Origin: JBOGTC01 sp050692055 | Lineage (GTDB): Bacteria > Chloroflexota > Limnocylindria > QHBO01 | Direction: 5' to 3' | Length of the DNA stretch: 28,509 nt | NCBI GenBank assembly: GCA_050692055.1 | Contig: JBOGTC010000107.1 | Coordinates: 1 to 28,509, forward strand | The notes under the pieces: generated by a model | Database searches by the model: none | Told to the model about the DNA's origin: nothing | What the model saw: the letters and a program-made list of their open reading frames with translations, nothing else | Made by a program: the position numbers and the translations under genes | Part shown: positions 1 to 7,807 of the stretch, piece by piece | Layout of the letters: each line of letters begins with the position of its first letter | How positions within the stretch are numbered: the first letter of the stretch is position 1

Positions 1-294
1 CAGGTCGAAGGCATCGCCGGCGATCGGGATCGAGCCGATGACGAAGTCGACGGCCACGTTGAAGAGCATTCGCGCCAGCACGACCCGCGGCACGCCGATC
101 TGCGCTCCCCGCGCCACCACGATCAGCGCCAGGCCGCCTGCCAGGACGTCGCCCACCACCGGCACGAAACCGATGATGGCGTCCAGGCCGATCCGCCGCC
201 CTCCCGTGCCCGGCACTCGAATGCTGTTGTCGAGCAGCCAGGCGAGGAGCTCAACCTCGCCGAGATGTTCATCGGTGCTTGCTCGCGGGCGCAT
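1..294 (-). CDS. DUF4112 family membrane protein, C-terminus cut by window edge
   Basis: Reading leftward from ATG at 292-294 there is an uninterrupted 98-codon frame that runs off the left edge. It contains WLLDNSIRVPGT near residues 15-26, then GLDAIIGFVPVVGDVLAGG and, further on, VAVDFVIGSIPIAGDAFDL. The paired hydrophobic 'GxxPxxGD' segments are the hallmark of DUF4112 (PF13430), small membrane-associated proteins of unknown function. The C-terminal part lies outside the window. The start is the first in-frame ATG; I see no clear Shine-Dalgarno sequence, and GTG alternatives upstream cannot be excluded. It is divergent from the DsrE-like gene across a 99-bp gap that carries one GGACCGAT octamer (312-319). 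Family assignment is by motif recognition; no biochemical role is claimed. Confidence 0.8.
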   Translation of the reverse strand, partial: MRPRASTDEHLGEVELLAWLLDNSIRVPGTGGRRIGLDAIIGFVPVVGDVLAGGLALIVVARGAQIGVPRVVLARMLFNVAVDFVIGSIPIAGDAFDL

Positions 295-379
295 CGACGA
301 ACCCCGATGCAGGACCGATACCGACGCGAACACGCCCATGCGATGATCGCAGGACCGACACACGTCACGCGAAACGCGT

Positions 380-385
380 AAGGAG
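380..385 (+). promoter_or_regulatory. Shine-Dalgarno AAGGAG fixing the start of the DsrE-like gene
   Basis: AAGGAG lies 8 nt before ATG 394. It overlaps the GTG at 385, so the ATG rather than that GTG is the likely start. Confidence 0.75.
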
Positions 386-393
386 TGCCTTCC

Positions 394-756
394 ATGAGCC
401 GTCTCTTCGTCCACCTGGCCACCGGTCCGGAGAATCCGACCCGGGCCGCGCTCGCGTTCCTGGTCGCCAGGACCGCCCTGAAGCAGGGCCACGACGTCGA
501 CCTGTTTCTCGCCGGCGACGCGGTCGACTTCTACCGCGACGCGACCATGGATGCCACCCAGGGCATCGGCACCGGGAGCCTTCGCGAGCACTTCACCGCA
601 CTGTCGGAGGGCGGCGCCCGATTCTTCGGCTCGGGCATGTCGAGCAAGGCGCGCGCCCTGGACGCCGCTGGACTCGGCGGCAAGGCGGTGGAGCTCACGA
701 CCCCGGACCGATTGGTCGAGCTCGCCTTCGAGGCCGATCGCATCATCGGCTACTGA
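394..756 (+). CDS. DsrE/DsrF-like family protein
   Basis: The product has 120 residues. The N-terminus (MSRLFVHLATGPENPTRAALAF) and the following VARTALKQGHDVDLFLAGDAV fit the alpha/beta DsrE-type fold: a beta strand, a loop with polar and small residues, a helix, then a second strand ending in a 'DLFLxGDxV' signature. Residues SSKARAL are followed by the strand VELTTPDRLVELAFEADRIIGY at the C-terminus. Family members are small cytosolic proteins, some of which carry persulfide sulfur on a cysteine. No cysteine is present here, so classic TusD/DsrE sulfur transfer is unlikely and this is probably a non-catalytic or uncharacterised branch. It has its own strong ribosome-binding site and is followed 51 bp later by the DUF72 gene. 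Family call is fairly secure; function is unknown. Confidence 0.82.
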   Translation: MSRLFVHLATGPENPTRAALAFLVARTALKQGHDVDLFLAGDAVDFYRDATMDATQGIGTGSLREHFTALSEGGARFFGSGMSSKARALDAAGLGGKAVELTTPDRLVELAFEADRIIGY

Positions 757-807
757 GCGCGTACTTTCCTGCCATCGAATGTCATGAATCTCGCCCAGAC
801 TTGACCG

Positions 808-1851
808 ATGACGCCGCAGAGGCCGCAGCAGCCGCAGGACGGGCAGCACACGCATGACCCCGGCCCCGAGGTGGCCGGCGAGCGCGGCGAGCAGCATGCA
901 ATCGCTGCGCGGGAGCCGCTGAAGATTGGCGGGGCTTCGGTCCGGATCGGCACGGCCAGCTGGACTGATCCGACCATGACGGCGCCCGGCGTCTTCTACC
1001 CGCCCGACGCCGGCACCGCGGAGGATCGGCTCGTCTACTACGCCAACCAGTTCCCGATCGTGGAGGTCGACGCGACCTACTATGCCCTGCCGGCACGTCG
1101 CACCGGCGAGCTGTGGCTGGAGCGCACGCCGCCGGATTTCACGTTCGACATCAAGGCGCACGCGCTCATGACCGGCCAGCCCTCCGAGGTGAAGCGGCTG
1201 CCCAAGGATCTGCGCGAGGAACTGCCGGCCGAGATCCTGGACAAGAAGCGCGTCTACGCTCGCGACCTGCCCGCGGAGGCAGTCGACGAGATATGGGCGA
1301 GGTTCATGGACGGCATCGAGCCGCTCCGCTCGTCAGGCAAGCTCGGCGCGGTCTTCCTCCAGTACCCACGCTGGTTCTTCCCATCCAACGAGTCGCGCGA
1401 CGAGATCGTGGCCGCGCGCGAGAGGATGGGCGACACGCCGTTCGCGGTGGAGCTGCGCCACGCGTCGTGGTTCAACGAGAAGAACGCCGACCGCACCATC
1501 CGCTTCCTGGAGAAGTACGAGATCCCGTTCGTGATGGTCGACGCGCCGCCCGGCACGAAGTCATCGGTGCCGCCGATGACCGTCGTCACCTCGCCGAAGC
1601 TGGCCGTCGTGCGCTTCCATGGCCGGCGGACGGAGACCTGGGAGCAATCCGGCATCCCGGTGGTCGAGCGATTCCGCTACCTGTACGACGAGTCCGAGCT
1701 TGGCGAGTGGGTGCCGCGCATCCGGGAGGCGGCGGAGAGCGTGCCGGAGCTCCACGTCCTGATGAACAACTGCTATGCCAACTACGGCACCACCAACGCC
1801 CGCGAGATCGCCGATCTCCTCGCCGCAGAGGTGCCCCGCCTGGACCGATAG
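808..1851 (+). CDS. DUF72 family protein (YecE-like TIM barrel)
   Basis: This 347-residue product carries the DUF72 signature: IGTASWTDP near residues 46-54, then VFYPPDAGTAEDRLVYYANQF, VEVDATYYALP, and FTFDIKAHALMTG, with FAVELRHASWFNE in the middle and VVRFHGRR and LHVLMNNCYANYG toward the C-terminus. DUF72 (PF01904) proteins are TIM-barrel proteins, relatives of E. coli YecE, without an agreed function. At 347 residues it is longer than the usual 240-300; about 45 low-complexity Gln/His/Glu-rich residues precede the barrel. ATG 808 has no obvious Shine-Dalgarno sequence, and GTG 871 is an in-frame alternative that would remove most of the tail. It is 45 bp upstream of the baeRF-like gene on the same strand. 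The last codons overlap a GGACCGAT octamer (1842-1849). Confidence 0.88.
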   Translation: MTPQRPQQPQDGQHTHDPGPEVAGERGEQHAIAAREPLKIGGASVRIGTASWTDPTMTAPGVFYPPDAGTAEDRLVYYANQFPIVEVDATYYALPARRTGELWLERTPPDFTFDIKAHALMTGQPSEVKRLPKDLREELPAEILDKKRVYARDLPAEAVDEIWARFMDGIEPLRSSGKLGAVFLQYPRWFFPSNESRDEIVAARERMGDTPFAVELRHASWFNEKNADRTIRFLEKYEIPFVMVDAPPGTKSSVPPMTVVTSPKLAVVRFHGRRTETWEQSGIPVVERFRYLYDESELGEWVPRIREAAESVPELHVLMNNCYANYGTTNAREIADLLAAEVPRLDR

Positions 1852-1896
1852 CGGCGATGGCGCCTGCGGGCACGGCGCCTGCACGAGACGAGCGGC

Positions 1897-3021
1897 ATGA
1901 CCACTCCTCCGCACACCCCGACCATCCCGCCCACGAGCGAGCTCGGACCTCAGGCGGAGCGCCGGCGCGCCACGATGCGCCGCGTCGCCGAAGCGGAGCC
2001 CGACGAGGTGCTCATCCTCTCCGCATACGTCGACATCCGACCGGAGGCGCACGGCGAGCGGCCGGCGGCGAGGGCGGAGCTGATCGAGCTTCGTCATCGG
2101 CTCGACGATGCCATCCACGAGCACGAGCCTGCCCACTCCCCCGCCCGCGTCTCCCTCGAGGCGGACCGGCGCAGGCTCGAGGCGGCGCTCGAGTCGGACG
2201 ATGCCAGGCAGGCGGAAGGCATCGCGGTCTTCGCCGCTGACGGCATCGGTCTCTGGGAGGTGGTGGCCTCGGCGCAGCCGTTCGAGACCGATGTCGCCGC
2301 CGGCGGCATCGGCGACCTGTACGCGCTCGCTTGCCAGGCCGATGCCGGCGAGCCGGCGGTGATCGCGCTGGCCGACAGTCACGTCTGCCGGCTGTTCACC
2401 TGGCAGGGCGGGTCGCTCGAAGAGCTCCCTCGCCTCGACGAGCCGACCGAGGAGCACCAGCGGCACGACCAGGGTGGCTGGGCGCAGGCGCGCTACCAGC
2501 GCCACATCGACGAGCAGGATCGGCGCTTCGCGAGCCGCGCCGCCGACGCGATGGCGCGGCTGGCTGAGCGAGAGCGCGCATCGGCCATCGTGCTGGGCGC
2601 GGACGAGCGGACCTCCGGCGTGGTCCTGGGTGAGCTGCCGGAGCGGACGCGCGCGCTGGTGACCGACGTCCTGCACATCGGCATGCGGGCCGGCCGCGAC
2701 GAGATCGAGGCGGAGGTGGGGCCGCTGCTCGCGGCGTTGGCCGAGCGCCGCGCGGAGGACGCCGCGGATCGGTCCGTTGCAGGCCATAACGCGGGCGAGC
2801 TGGGCGTCCTGGGGATCGCGCCCGTACGCGCTGCCCTCGCCAGCGGTGCCGTGGCCGAGCTCGTCTTCGAGCCATCGGCCGCCGCCGGCATGGACCGATG
2901 GGATCGCGCCGCCCTCGTACGCCAGGCGGTCCTGACCGACGCGCGCGTTGTCGCCGCGCACGATCACGCCGAGCTCCGGCGACACGACGGCGTGGGGGCG
3001 ACGCTCCGCTTCCGCGCCTGA
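1897..3021 (+). CDS. baeRF/Vms1-type eRF1-like protein (probable peptidyl-tRNA hydrolase or release-factor relative)
   Basis: The 374-residue product resembles the bacterial/archaeal eRF1-like (baeRF) proteins annotated as Vms1/ANKZF1-type peptidyl-tRNA hydrolases. The diagnostic stretch is DQGGWAQARYQRHIDEQ at about residues 191-207; G193-G194-W195-A196-Q197 corresponds to the GGQ-like loop that enters the ribosomal peptidyl-transferase centre in eRF1 and Vms1. Before it, AVIALADSHVCRLFTWQGG is the typical strand pair of the catalytic domain. After it come AIVLGADERTSGVVLGELPERTRALV and AELVFEPSAA, matching the domain 2/3 region. Family knowledge suggests rescue of stalled ribosomes by cleaving peptidyl-tRNA. 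The exact Q position relative to GG differs from canonical GGQ, as is common in this family. It follows the DUF72 gene by 45 bp; the start ATG has only a weak purine-rich region upstream. Confidence 0.8.
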   Translation: MTTPPHTPTIPPTSELGPQAERRRATMRRVAEAEPDEVLILSAYVDIRPEAHGERPAARAELIELRHRLDDAIHEHEPAHSPARVSLEADRRRLEAALESDDARQAEGIAVFAADGIGLWEVVASAQPFETDVAAGGIGDLYALACQADAGEPAVIALADSHVCRLFTWQGGSLEELPRLDEPTEEHQRHDQGGWAQARYQRHIDEQDRRFASRAADAMARLAERERASAIVLGADERTSGVVLGELPERTRALVTDVLHIGMRAGRDEIEAEVGPLLAALAERRAEDAADRSVAGHNAGELGVLGIAPVRAALASGAVAELVFEPSAAAGMDRWDRAALVRQAVLTDARVVAAHDHAELRRHDGVGATLRFRA

Positions 3022-3035
3022 CTCCCGGCACCCGC

Positions 3036-3041
3036 TACCCT
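3036..3041 (+). promoter_or_regulatory. -10 box TACCCT, leaderless start for the lipoprotein gene
   Basis: TACCCT ends exactly 7 nt before ATG 3049, the spacing expected when transcription begins at or next to the start codon. No Shine-Dalgarno sequence is present. Confidence 0.5.
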
Positions 3042-3048
3042 GTCGCGC

Positions 3049-3858
3049 ATGCCGAGGATCAGGGGGAACGCGCGGCGCGGCGCGCTGATCGCAGCCATGG
3101 CGCTGCTGCTCGCCGCCTGCACGCTGCCGCCGCTGGCGACCTCCACGCCGACGCCCTCGCCGACGCCCACGGCGCAGCCGACGCCGACCGCTGCGCCCAC
3201 GCCCGGGCCGACGGCGACGCCTGAGCCGACACCGGACGCCGCAGCGATCCCCGTCTTCCGCAGCGGCCAGATCATCGTCACCGCCACCGACGGCCTGCGG
3301 ATCCGGAACCTTCCGGGAACCGACCGCCGCGTCATGACCGGCCTGCTGCCGGCCGGCGCGGAGCTGCAGGTGATCATGGGCCCGGTCCTGACCGAGGGCT
3401 TCGGCTGGTACTTCGTCACCGACGCGGATCCCGATGAGCCCCAATTCTCCGAAGGCTGGATCGCGGCCGGATACGACCCGGATCCGTTCCTCGCCGCATC
3501 GGCTCGCGAGCCCGAGCCTGACGATCCGCTCGTGGCCGGGTTCGCGAACACTGGGGACGCAGAGCACGGACCGATCCCGATCGCCGACGAGGACCATCTC
3601 ATCCGCTGGCTCGCCCTCGATCCTGAGGACGTGGGCTGTCGGTTTGCCGTGTCTCTGATGCCGTCGGGTGCGGAGCCGGTGCCGACGATCCGCGCGACGA
3701 TCGGCCGCACACCCACGCCCGGCACGCTGCAGCCGAGCTTCTTCGCCGGCCAACCCTCGCTGCGCGGCCAGCTCTTCATGACGGTGGAGAGCGACTGCGC
3801 CTGGACCCTGGCCTTCGTGCGCCACGAACCGGAGGACGCGCCCGAGCCAACGGGATGA
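3049..3858 (+). CDS. Exported lipoprotein with Thr/Pro linker and SH3b-like domain
   Basis: The 269-residue product has basic residues at positions 3-10, a hydrophobic core, and lipobox L21-A22-A23-C24, so it is predicted to be a lipid-anchored surface protein. Residues about 30-62 are an almost pure TPxPTPT linker. Near residues 75-140, VTATDGLRIRNLPGTDRRVMTGLLPAGAELQVIMGPV, then GFGWYFVTDADPDEPQFSEGWIAAGYD is the layout of a bacterial SH3 (SH3b) domain, usually a cell-wall or peptide binder. The C-terminal 110 residues are unassigned and hold two cysteines (VGCRF and SDCAWT) that could form a disulfide outside the cell. A TANNNT box sits 7 nt upstream of the ATG. A GGACCGAT octamer lies at 3568-3575. 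Partner or ligand is unknown. Confidence 0.82.
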   Translation: MPRIRGNARRGALIAAMALLLAACTLPPLATSTPTPSPTPTAQPTPTAAPTPGPTATPEPTPDAAAIPVFRSGQIIVTATDGLRIRNLPGTDRRVMTGLLPAGAELQVIMGPVLTEGFGWYFVTDADPDEPQFSEGWIAAGYDPDPFLAASAREPEPDDPLVAGFANTGDAEHGPIPIADEDHLIRWLALDPEDVGCRFAVSLMPSGAEPVPTIRATIGRTPTPGTLQPSFFAGQPSLRGQLFMTVESDCAWTLAFVRHEPEDAPEPTG

Positions 3859-3892
3859 TCGGTGCGACCGCCTCGGCGCCTCGGGTCGGTCC

Positions 3893-3979
3893 GCACGTTG
3901 CGCCTGCGGCCGGACGATTGCCAGCCGACCCCGGATGTTGCGCCTGGGCCCGGACGACTTCCAGCCGGCCCAGACGTTG
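3893..3979. repeat. About 40-bp tandem repeat, two units plus a partial third
   Basis: The word GTTGCGCCTG starts at 3897 and again at 3937, and a diverged GTTGCACCAG at 3976, giving spacings of 40 and 39 bp. The first two units also share CCGGACGA and CCAGCCG. The third unit leads directly into the long hairpin that follows, suggesting that the tandem array and the hairpin share ancestry. It lies in the 369-bp gene-free interval 3859-4227. Confidence 0.7.
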
Positions 3980-4053
3980 CACCAGGTGGAGGTAACGGGG
4001 AAGTAGGGACCGATATCGCGGTCTTCTTCCCCGTCCATGTCACCCGGTGCAAC
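3976..4053. repeat. Long imperfect inverted repeat (family A, cluster 1)
   Basis: Three nested stems can be paired: GTTGCACC 3976-3983 with GGTGCAAC 4046-4053, GGTG 3985-3988 with CACC 4041-4044, and ACGGGGAAG 3995-4003 with CTTCCCCGT 4026-4034. The apical region contains one GGACCGAT octamer (4007-4014). The left arm closely matches 9802-9828 in the second cluster. It stands 118 bp past the lipoprotein stop and could act as a terminator, an RNA hairpin or a REP-like element. No U-tract follows. Confidence 0.75.
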
Positions 4054-4057
4054 AAGC

Positions 4058-4093
4058 GGGGAAGATGAGCTCCCAGAGCGGCTCTTCTTCCCC
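4058..4093. repeat. Strong hairpin GGGGAAGA...TCTTCCCC (family A)
   Basis: GGGGAAGA 4058-4065 pairs with TCTTCCCC 4086-4093 and GAGC 4067-4070 with GCTC 4081-4084, with a single T/T mismatch and a 10-nt loop. The GGGGAAGA arm repeats the core of the neighbouring long inverted repeat, so this looks like another copy of the same unit. Confidence 0.7.
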
Positions 4094-4124
4094 CTTAGCT
4101 CCATCTCATGCAAAGCCCGCCAGT

Positions 4125-4166
4125 GCCAAGCGCGCGGCGCCAAGCGCCCATTGCCAAGTGCCAGCG
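4125..4166. repeat. 14-bp-period direct repeat of GCCAAG
   Basis: GCCAAG occurs at 4125, 4139 and 4153, exactly 14 bp apart, followed by GC or TGC. It lies 60-100 bp before the nuclease/helicase gene. It may be simple-sequence slippage or protein-binding sites; nothing else supports a role. Confidence 0.5.
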
Positions 4167-4227
4167 CCCGGCCGCGACGCCGCGACAGGCGAGCTGTCGC
4201 ATCGGTCTGGCATCCTGAGGACCGCCC

Positions 4228-7200
4228 ATGCAGCTCATCGACGGCAGGCCCGTCTTCTCCGCCACCGACCTCGTCGGCTTCCTCGAGTGCGAGCACCTCA
4301 CCACGCTCGACCGCGCCGTGCTGCACGGCATGGTCACGAAGCCCGTGCGCGAGGACGCGGAGCTCGCCATCCTCCAGCGCCGGGGAATCGAGCACGAGCA
4401 GCGCTACCTGGCGCACCTGGTCGACGAGGGCCTCCACGTCGCCGAAGGGCAGCACCCGAACGGCCGCGCGGCGGAGCTCGACCGTGGTGCCCACCTCCGC
4501 GCCAACGCCGAGCTGACGCTGCAGCGGATGCGCGTAGGGGCGGACGTCATCTACCAGGCCACCTTCTTCGACGGCAGGTGGCTCGGCTACGCGGACTTCC
4601 TGCGCCGGGTGGACGGCGCCAGCGACCTGGGGGGCCATCACTACGAGGTCGCGGACACGAAGCTCGCGCGTCGCACCAAGGGCAGCGCGCTGCTCCAGAT
4701 GTGCGTCTACTCGGACCTGCTGGCGCAGCTCCAGGGTCGGCTGCCGGAGCACATGTACGTGGCGCTCGGCGGGAGCGCGCGGACGGTCGACCGGCATCGG
4801 CTCAATGACTATCTGGCCTATTACCGGCGGGTCAAGGACCGATTCGAAGCCGTCGCCCTCACCGGACAGCCCCCGATCTATCCCCTGCCGGCGGCGCCGG
4901 ATCCGGTGAGCCACTGCGCGGTCTGCCGCTGGCAGGAGCACTGCGCGGGGCTGCGGTCCGCGGCCGATCACCTCAGCCTGGTGGCGTTCCTGCGCGGCGA
5001 CCAGGCGCGCAAGCTCGACACCGTGGGCATCCGCACAGGCACGGCGCTCGCGACGCTGGAGCCGCCGATGCCGGACATCGAGCGCATGAGCGACGCCACG
5101 CTCGAGGGCCTGCGATCCCAGGCCGCGCTCCAGCTGCGATCGCGCGGCCTCAAGGCACCCCTGTACGAGCTCCTGCCCGCGGAGCACAACAAGGGGCTCG
5201 GCACGCTGCCGGAGCCCTCGTGGGGCGACCTCTTCTTCGACATGGAGGGCGATCCATGGGCGGAGGAGGATGGGCTCGAGTACCTCTTCGGCGTCATCGA
5301 TGGGGACGAGTTCCACGACTGGTGGGCGCACACGCGAGCGGAGGAGAAGGTCGCCTTCGAGCGCTTCATCGACTTCGTCATGGACCGATGGCGCGCCGAC
5401 CCGGCCATGCACGTCTACCACTACGCCTCGTACGAGCGCGGGCGGATGGGCATGCTCTCGACGCGCCACGCCACCCGCGAGGAGGAGGTCGACAAGCTGC
5501 TCACCGCCGGCGTGTTCGTGGACCTGTACAAGGTGGTGCGGCAGGGCGTGCGCATCGGCTCGCCCAGCTACTCGATCAAGAGGCTGGAGCCGCTGTACGC
5601 GCTCGAGCGCGAGGTGCCGCTGCAGGACGCCGGATCGAGCGTGGTGGCCTATGAGAGCTACATCCTGTCGGTCTCGGCCGGCAGGCCGGAGCAACAGATC
5701 CTCGATGAGATCCGCGCCTACAACCGAGACGACTGCCTCTCGAACCGCGACCTGCGGGCGTGGCTCGAGGAGCGACGCGCCGAGCTGGGGGGCGTGGAGC
5801 GGCCGAGCCCGTCGGACGAGACGGCCGAGTCACCGGCGTCCGAACGCGACGCGCGCATCGAGGTACTGGCGGCGCGCCTGATGCATGGGACCCCGGCCGA
5901 GGGCCGCACGCCCGAGCAGCAGGGCCGCTGGCTGCTGGCCAACCTGCTGGAGTGGCATCGGCGCGAGGAGAAGGTCGAGTGGTGGGAGTTCTTCGACCGC
6001 TGCTCGCGCTCGGACGAGGAGCTCGTGGAGGATGCCGAGTCGATTGGGCAGCTGACCTGGATCGCCGAGGTGGAGCGGCCGAGGCGATCGATCGTCAACC
6101 GCTACGGCTTCGATCCGGAGCAGCCGTATCGGCTCAAGGAGGGCGACACGCCGGTCAATCCGCGGACCGAAGCCTCGACCGGCACGATCGTGGCGCTCGA
6201 CCCGCTTCACGGCACGCTCGACCTGATGTGGCAGGCCCCCCGCGAGCTGCAGCACCCGACGTCGCTCATTCCCAAGCGGCCGTTCACGGCCGATGAGCAG
6301 AAGGCCGCGCTCGAGCGCATCGGCGCATGGGTGGCGGAGCATGGGCTGGACGGCCCAGGCCCCTATCGGTCCGCGCGCTGCCTGCTCCTGGGCGAGCCAC
6401 CGCGGGCCGGACAGGAGCCAGGCGCGTCGCTGGCGAGGCCCGACGAGAAGCCTACCGAGGCCGCCTGCCGGCTGGCGCGCTCGCTCGACGCCACGGTGCT
6501 GCCGGTGCAGGGGCCGCCGGGATCGGGCAAGACCTACGCCGGGGCGGAGATGATCCTGGCGCTGATCCGCGAGGGGCGCCGGATGGGCATCACCGCCTTC
6601 ACCCACAAGGCCATCATCAACCTGCTCGACGAGGTGATGGAGCACGCGGCGAAGGCAGGCACGCCGGTGGCGGCCATTCGCAAGCTCGAGCAGAACGAGG
6701 ACCCCGGCGAGCGGCCGTACCGATGCAGCCGCTCGAACGACGAGGTCGCGGACGCCCTCGCCGGCGGGGAGGTGCAGCTGGCGGCCGGCACCGCCTGGAT
6801 GTGGGCGCGCCCGGAGTTCGAGGCAGGGATCGACACGCTGTTCGTGGACGAGGCCGGTCAGATGTCACTTGCTAACGTCATCGCCGTGTCGGGGGCGGCA
6901 CGCAACGTGGTGCTGCTGGGCGATCCCCAGCAGCTGTCGCAGGTGAAGAAGGGCGCCCATCCGGAAGGGGTCGACGTCTCGTCCCTGGAGCACGTCCTCG
7001 CCGGCGCTCCCGTGATCGATCCCACGCGTGGCCTGTTCCTCGCTGAGACATGGCGGCTGCACCCGGACGTGAACGCCTTCACCTCCGAGCTCTTCTACGA
7101 GTCGAAGCTGCGCTCGGAGGCGTCCGCCGCGGGGCAGTCGCTCGAGGCGCCGGGACGCTTCAGCGGTACCGGCGTCCGATGGCTGCCGGTTGAGCATCAC

Positions 7201-7659
7201 GGCAACGCGAACGCCTCCGAGGAGGAGGCCGCCGCGGTGCTGGAGGTCTACCGCGATCTCCTGGGCGGGACCTGGACCGATGCGGCGGGAATGACCCGGC
7301 CGATCCGGCCGCGCGACATACTGGTCATCACGCCCTACAACGCCCAGGTCGAGCTCCTGGACGAGACGCTGCGCCCCATCGCCGGCGATGGGCTGCGCGT
7401 CGGCACCGTCGACAAGATCCAGGGCCAGCAGGCGGCCGTCGCCATCTACTCCATGGCCACCTCCTCGCAGGAGGAGATGCCGCGCACCATGGAGTTCCTC
7501 TTCTCGCTGAACCGCCTCAACGTGGCCACCTCGCGCGGCCGGTGCCTGGCGATCATCGTCGCCTCGCATCGCCTGCTCGAGGTCAGCGTCCATACCCCGT
7601 TCCAGATGCGGCTCGCCAACGCCCTGTGCCGCTTCGTGGAGCTGGCCGAGTCGAGCTGA
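4228..7659 (+). CDS. Fe-S RecB-like nuclease / RNase H-like / SF1 helicase fusion (TM0106-type)
   Basis: This 1143-residue protein joins three modules. Residues about 1-250 are a PD-(D/E)xK nuclease with motif D123, D143-x-K145 and Q157-x3-Y161, and with cysteines C21, C230, C233 and C239 spaced like the 4Fe-4S ligands of AddB/Cas4 nucleases. Residues about 330-520 are an RNase H-like (YprB-type) exonuclease region with D338-x-E340 and YNRDDC at 498-503. Residues about 740-1140 are an SF1 (Dna2/Upf1-like) helicase with Walker A GPPGSGKT 762-769, Walker B DEAGQ 874-878, GDPQQL, VDKIQGQQ at about 1061-1068 and RLNVATSRGR near the end. This architecture is the 'TM0106 family RecB-like putative nuclease' group, presumed to process DNA ends or defend against foreign DNA; the role is unproven. 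GAGGA lies 6 nt before the ATG. All the active-site residues I could check are intact. Confidence 0.9.
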   Translation: MQLIDGRPVFSATDLVGFLECEHLTTLDRAVLHGMVTKPVREDAELAILQRRGIEHEQRYLAHLVDEGLHVAEGQHPNGRAAELDRGAHLRANAELTLQRMRVGADVIYQATFFDGRWLGYADFLRRVDGASDLGGHHYEVADTKLARRTKGSALLQMCVYSDLLAQLQGRLPEHMYVALGGSARTVDRHRLNDYLAYYRRVKDRFEAVALTGQPPIYPLPAAPDPVSHCAVCRWQEHCAGLRSAADHLSLVAFLRGDQARKLDTVGIRTGTALATLEPPMPDIERMSDATLEGLRSQAALQLRSRGLKAPLYELLPAEHNKGLGTLPEPSWGDLFFDMEGDPWAEEDGLEYLFGVIDGDEFHDWWAHTRAEEKVAFERFIDFVMDRWRADPAMHVYHYASYERGRMGMLSTRHATREEEVDKLLTAGVFVDLYKVVRQGVRIGSPSYSIKRLEPLYALEREVPLQDAGSSVVAYESYILSVSAGRPEQQILDEIRAYNRDDCLSNRDLRAWLEERRAELGGVERPSPSDETAESPASERDARIEVLAARLMHGTPAEGRTPEQQGRWLLANLLEWHRREEKVEWWEFFDRCSRSDEELVEDAESIGQLTWIAEVERPRRSIVNRYGFDPEQPYRLKEGDTPVNPRTEASTGTIVALDPLHGTLDLMWQAPRELQHPTSLIPKRPFTADEQKAALERIGAWVAEHGLDGPGPYRSARCLLLGEPPRAGQEPGASLARPDEKPTEAACRLARSLDATVLPVQGPPGSGKTYAGAEMILALIREGRRMGITAFTHKAIINLLDEVMEHAAKAGTPVAAIRKLEQNEDPGERPYRCSRSNDEVADALAGGEVQLAAGTAWMWARPEFEAGIDTLFVDEAGQMSLANVIAVSGAARNVVLLGDPQQLSQVKKGAHPEGVDVSSLEHVLAGAPVIDPTRGLFLAETWRLHPDVNAFTSELFYESKLRSEASAAGQSLEAPGRFSGTGVRWLPVEHHGNANASEEEAAAVLEVYRDLLGGTWTDAAGMTRPIRPRDILVITPYNAQVELLDETLRPIAGDGLRVGTVDKIQGQQAAVAIYSMATSSQEEMPRTMEFLFSLNRLNVATSRGRCLAIIVASHRLLEVSVHTPFQMRLANALCRFVELAESS

Positions 7660-7710
7660 CTGTCGGCGGGGCGGCACTGGCGGCGCGGGTGCCGCCACAT
7701 CAGACCCGGT

Positions 7711-7739
7711 TCGTGAGAACGTGTAGCACGATTTCACGA
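7711..7739. terminator. Imperfect hairpin between convergent genes
   Basis: TCGTGA 7711-7716 pairs with TCACGA 7734-7739, and CGTG 7720-7723 with CACG 7727-7730, around a TAG loop and a 3/3-nt interior loop. It stands between the convergent helicase (stop 7659) and septum-domain (stop 7808) genes, the expected place for a bidirectional stop signal. There is no T-run on either side, so an operator remains possible. Confidence 0.4.
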
Positions 7740-7807
7740 GCGATGGCTGAAGGCAGCAACGCCGCCCCGGTAGCGCCTGGGCGCTGGCTGGCGAGGTCGA
7801 AAGCCCC

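Noticed and set aside
3049..3300. Periodic TPxPT coding repeats as a possible CRISPR-like array
   Set aside because: It is an in-frame Thr/Pro lipoprotein linker with no conserved repeat-spacer structure.
1561..5694. 1377-codon open frame on the minus strand
   Set aside because: It lies antisense to four well-supported plus-strand genes, spans a gap and hairpins, has no recognisable domain and arises from high third-position GC.
4228..7659. RecB-like gene as a Cas4/CRISPR component
   Set aside because: The Fe-S nuclease resembles Cas4, but no cas genes or repeats are nearby and the fusion architecture is that of TM0106-type proteins.
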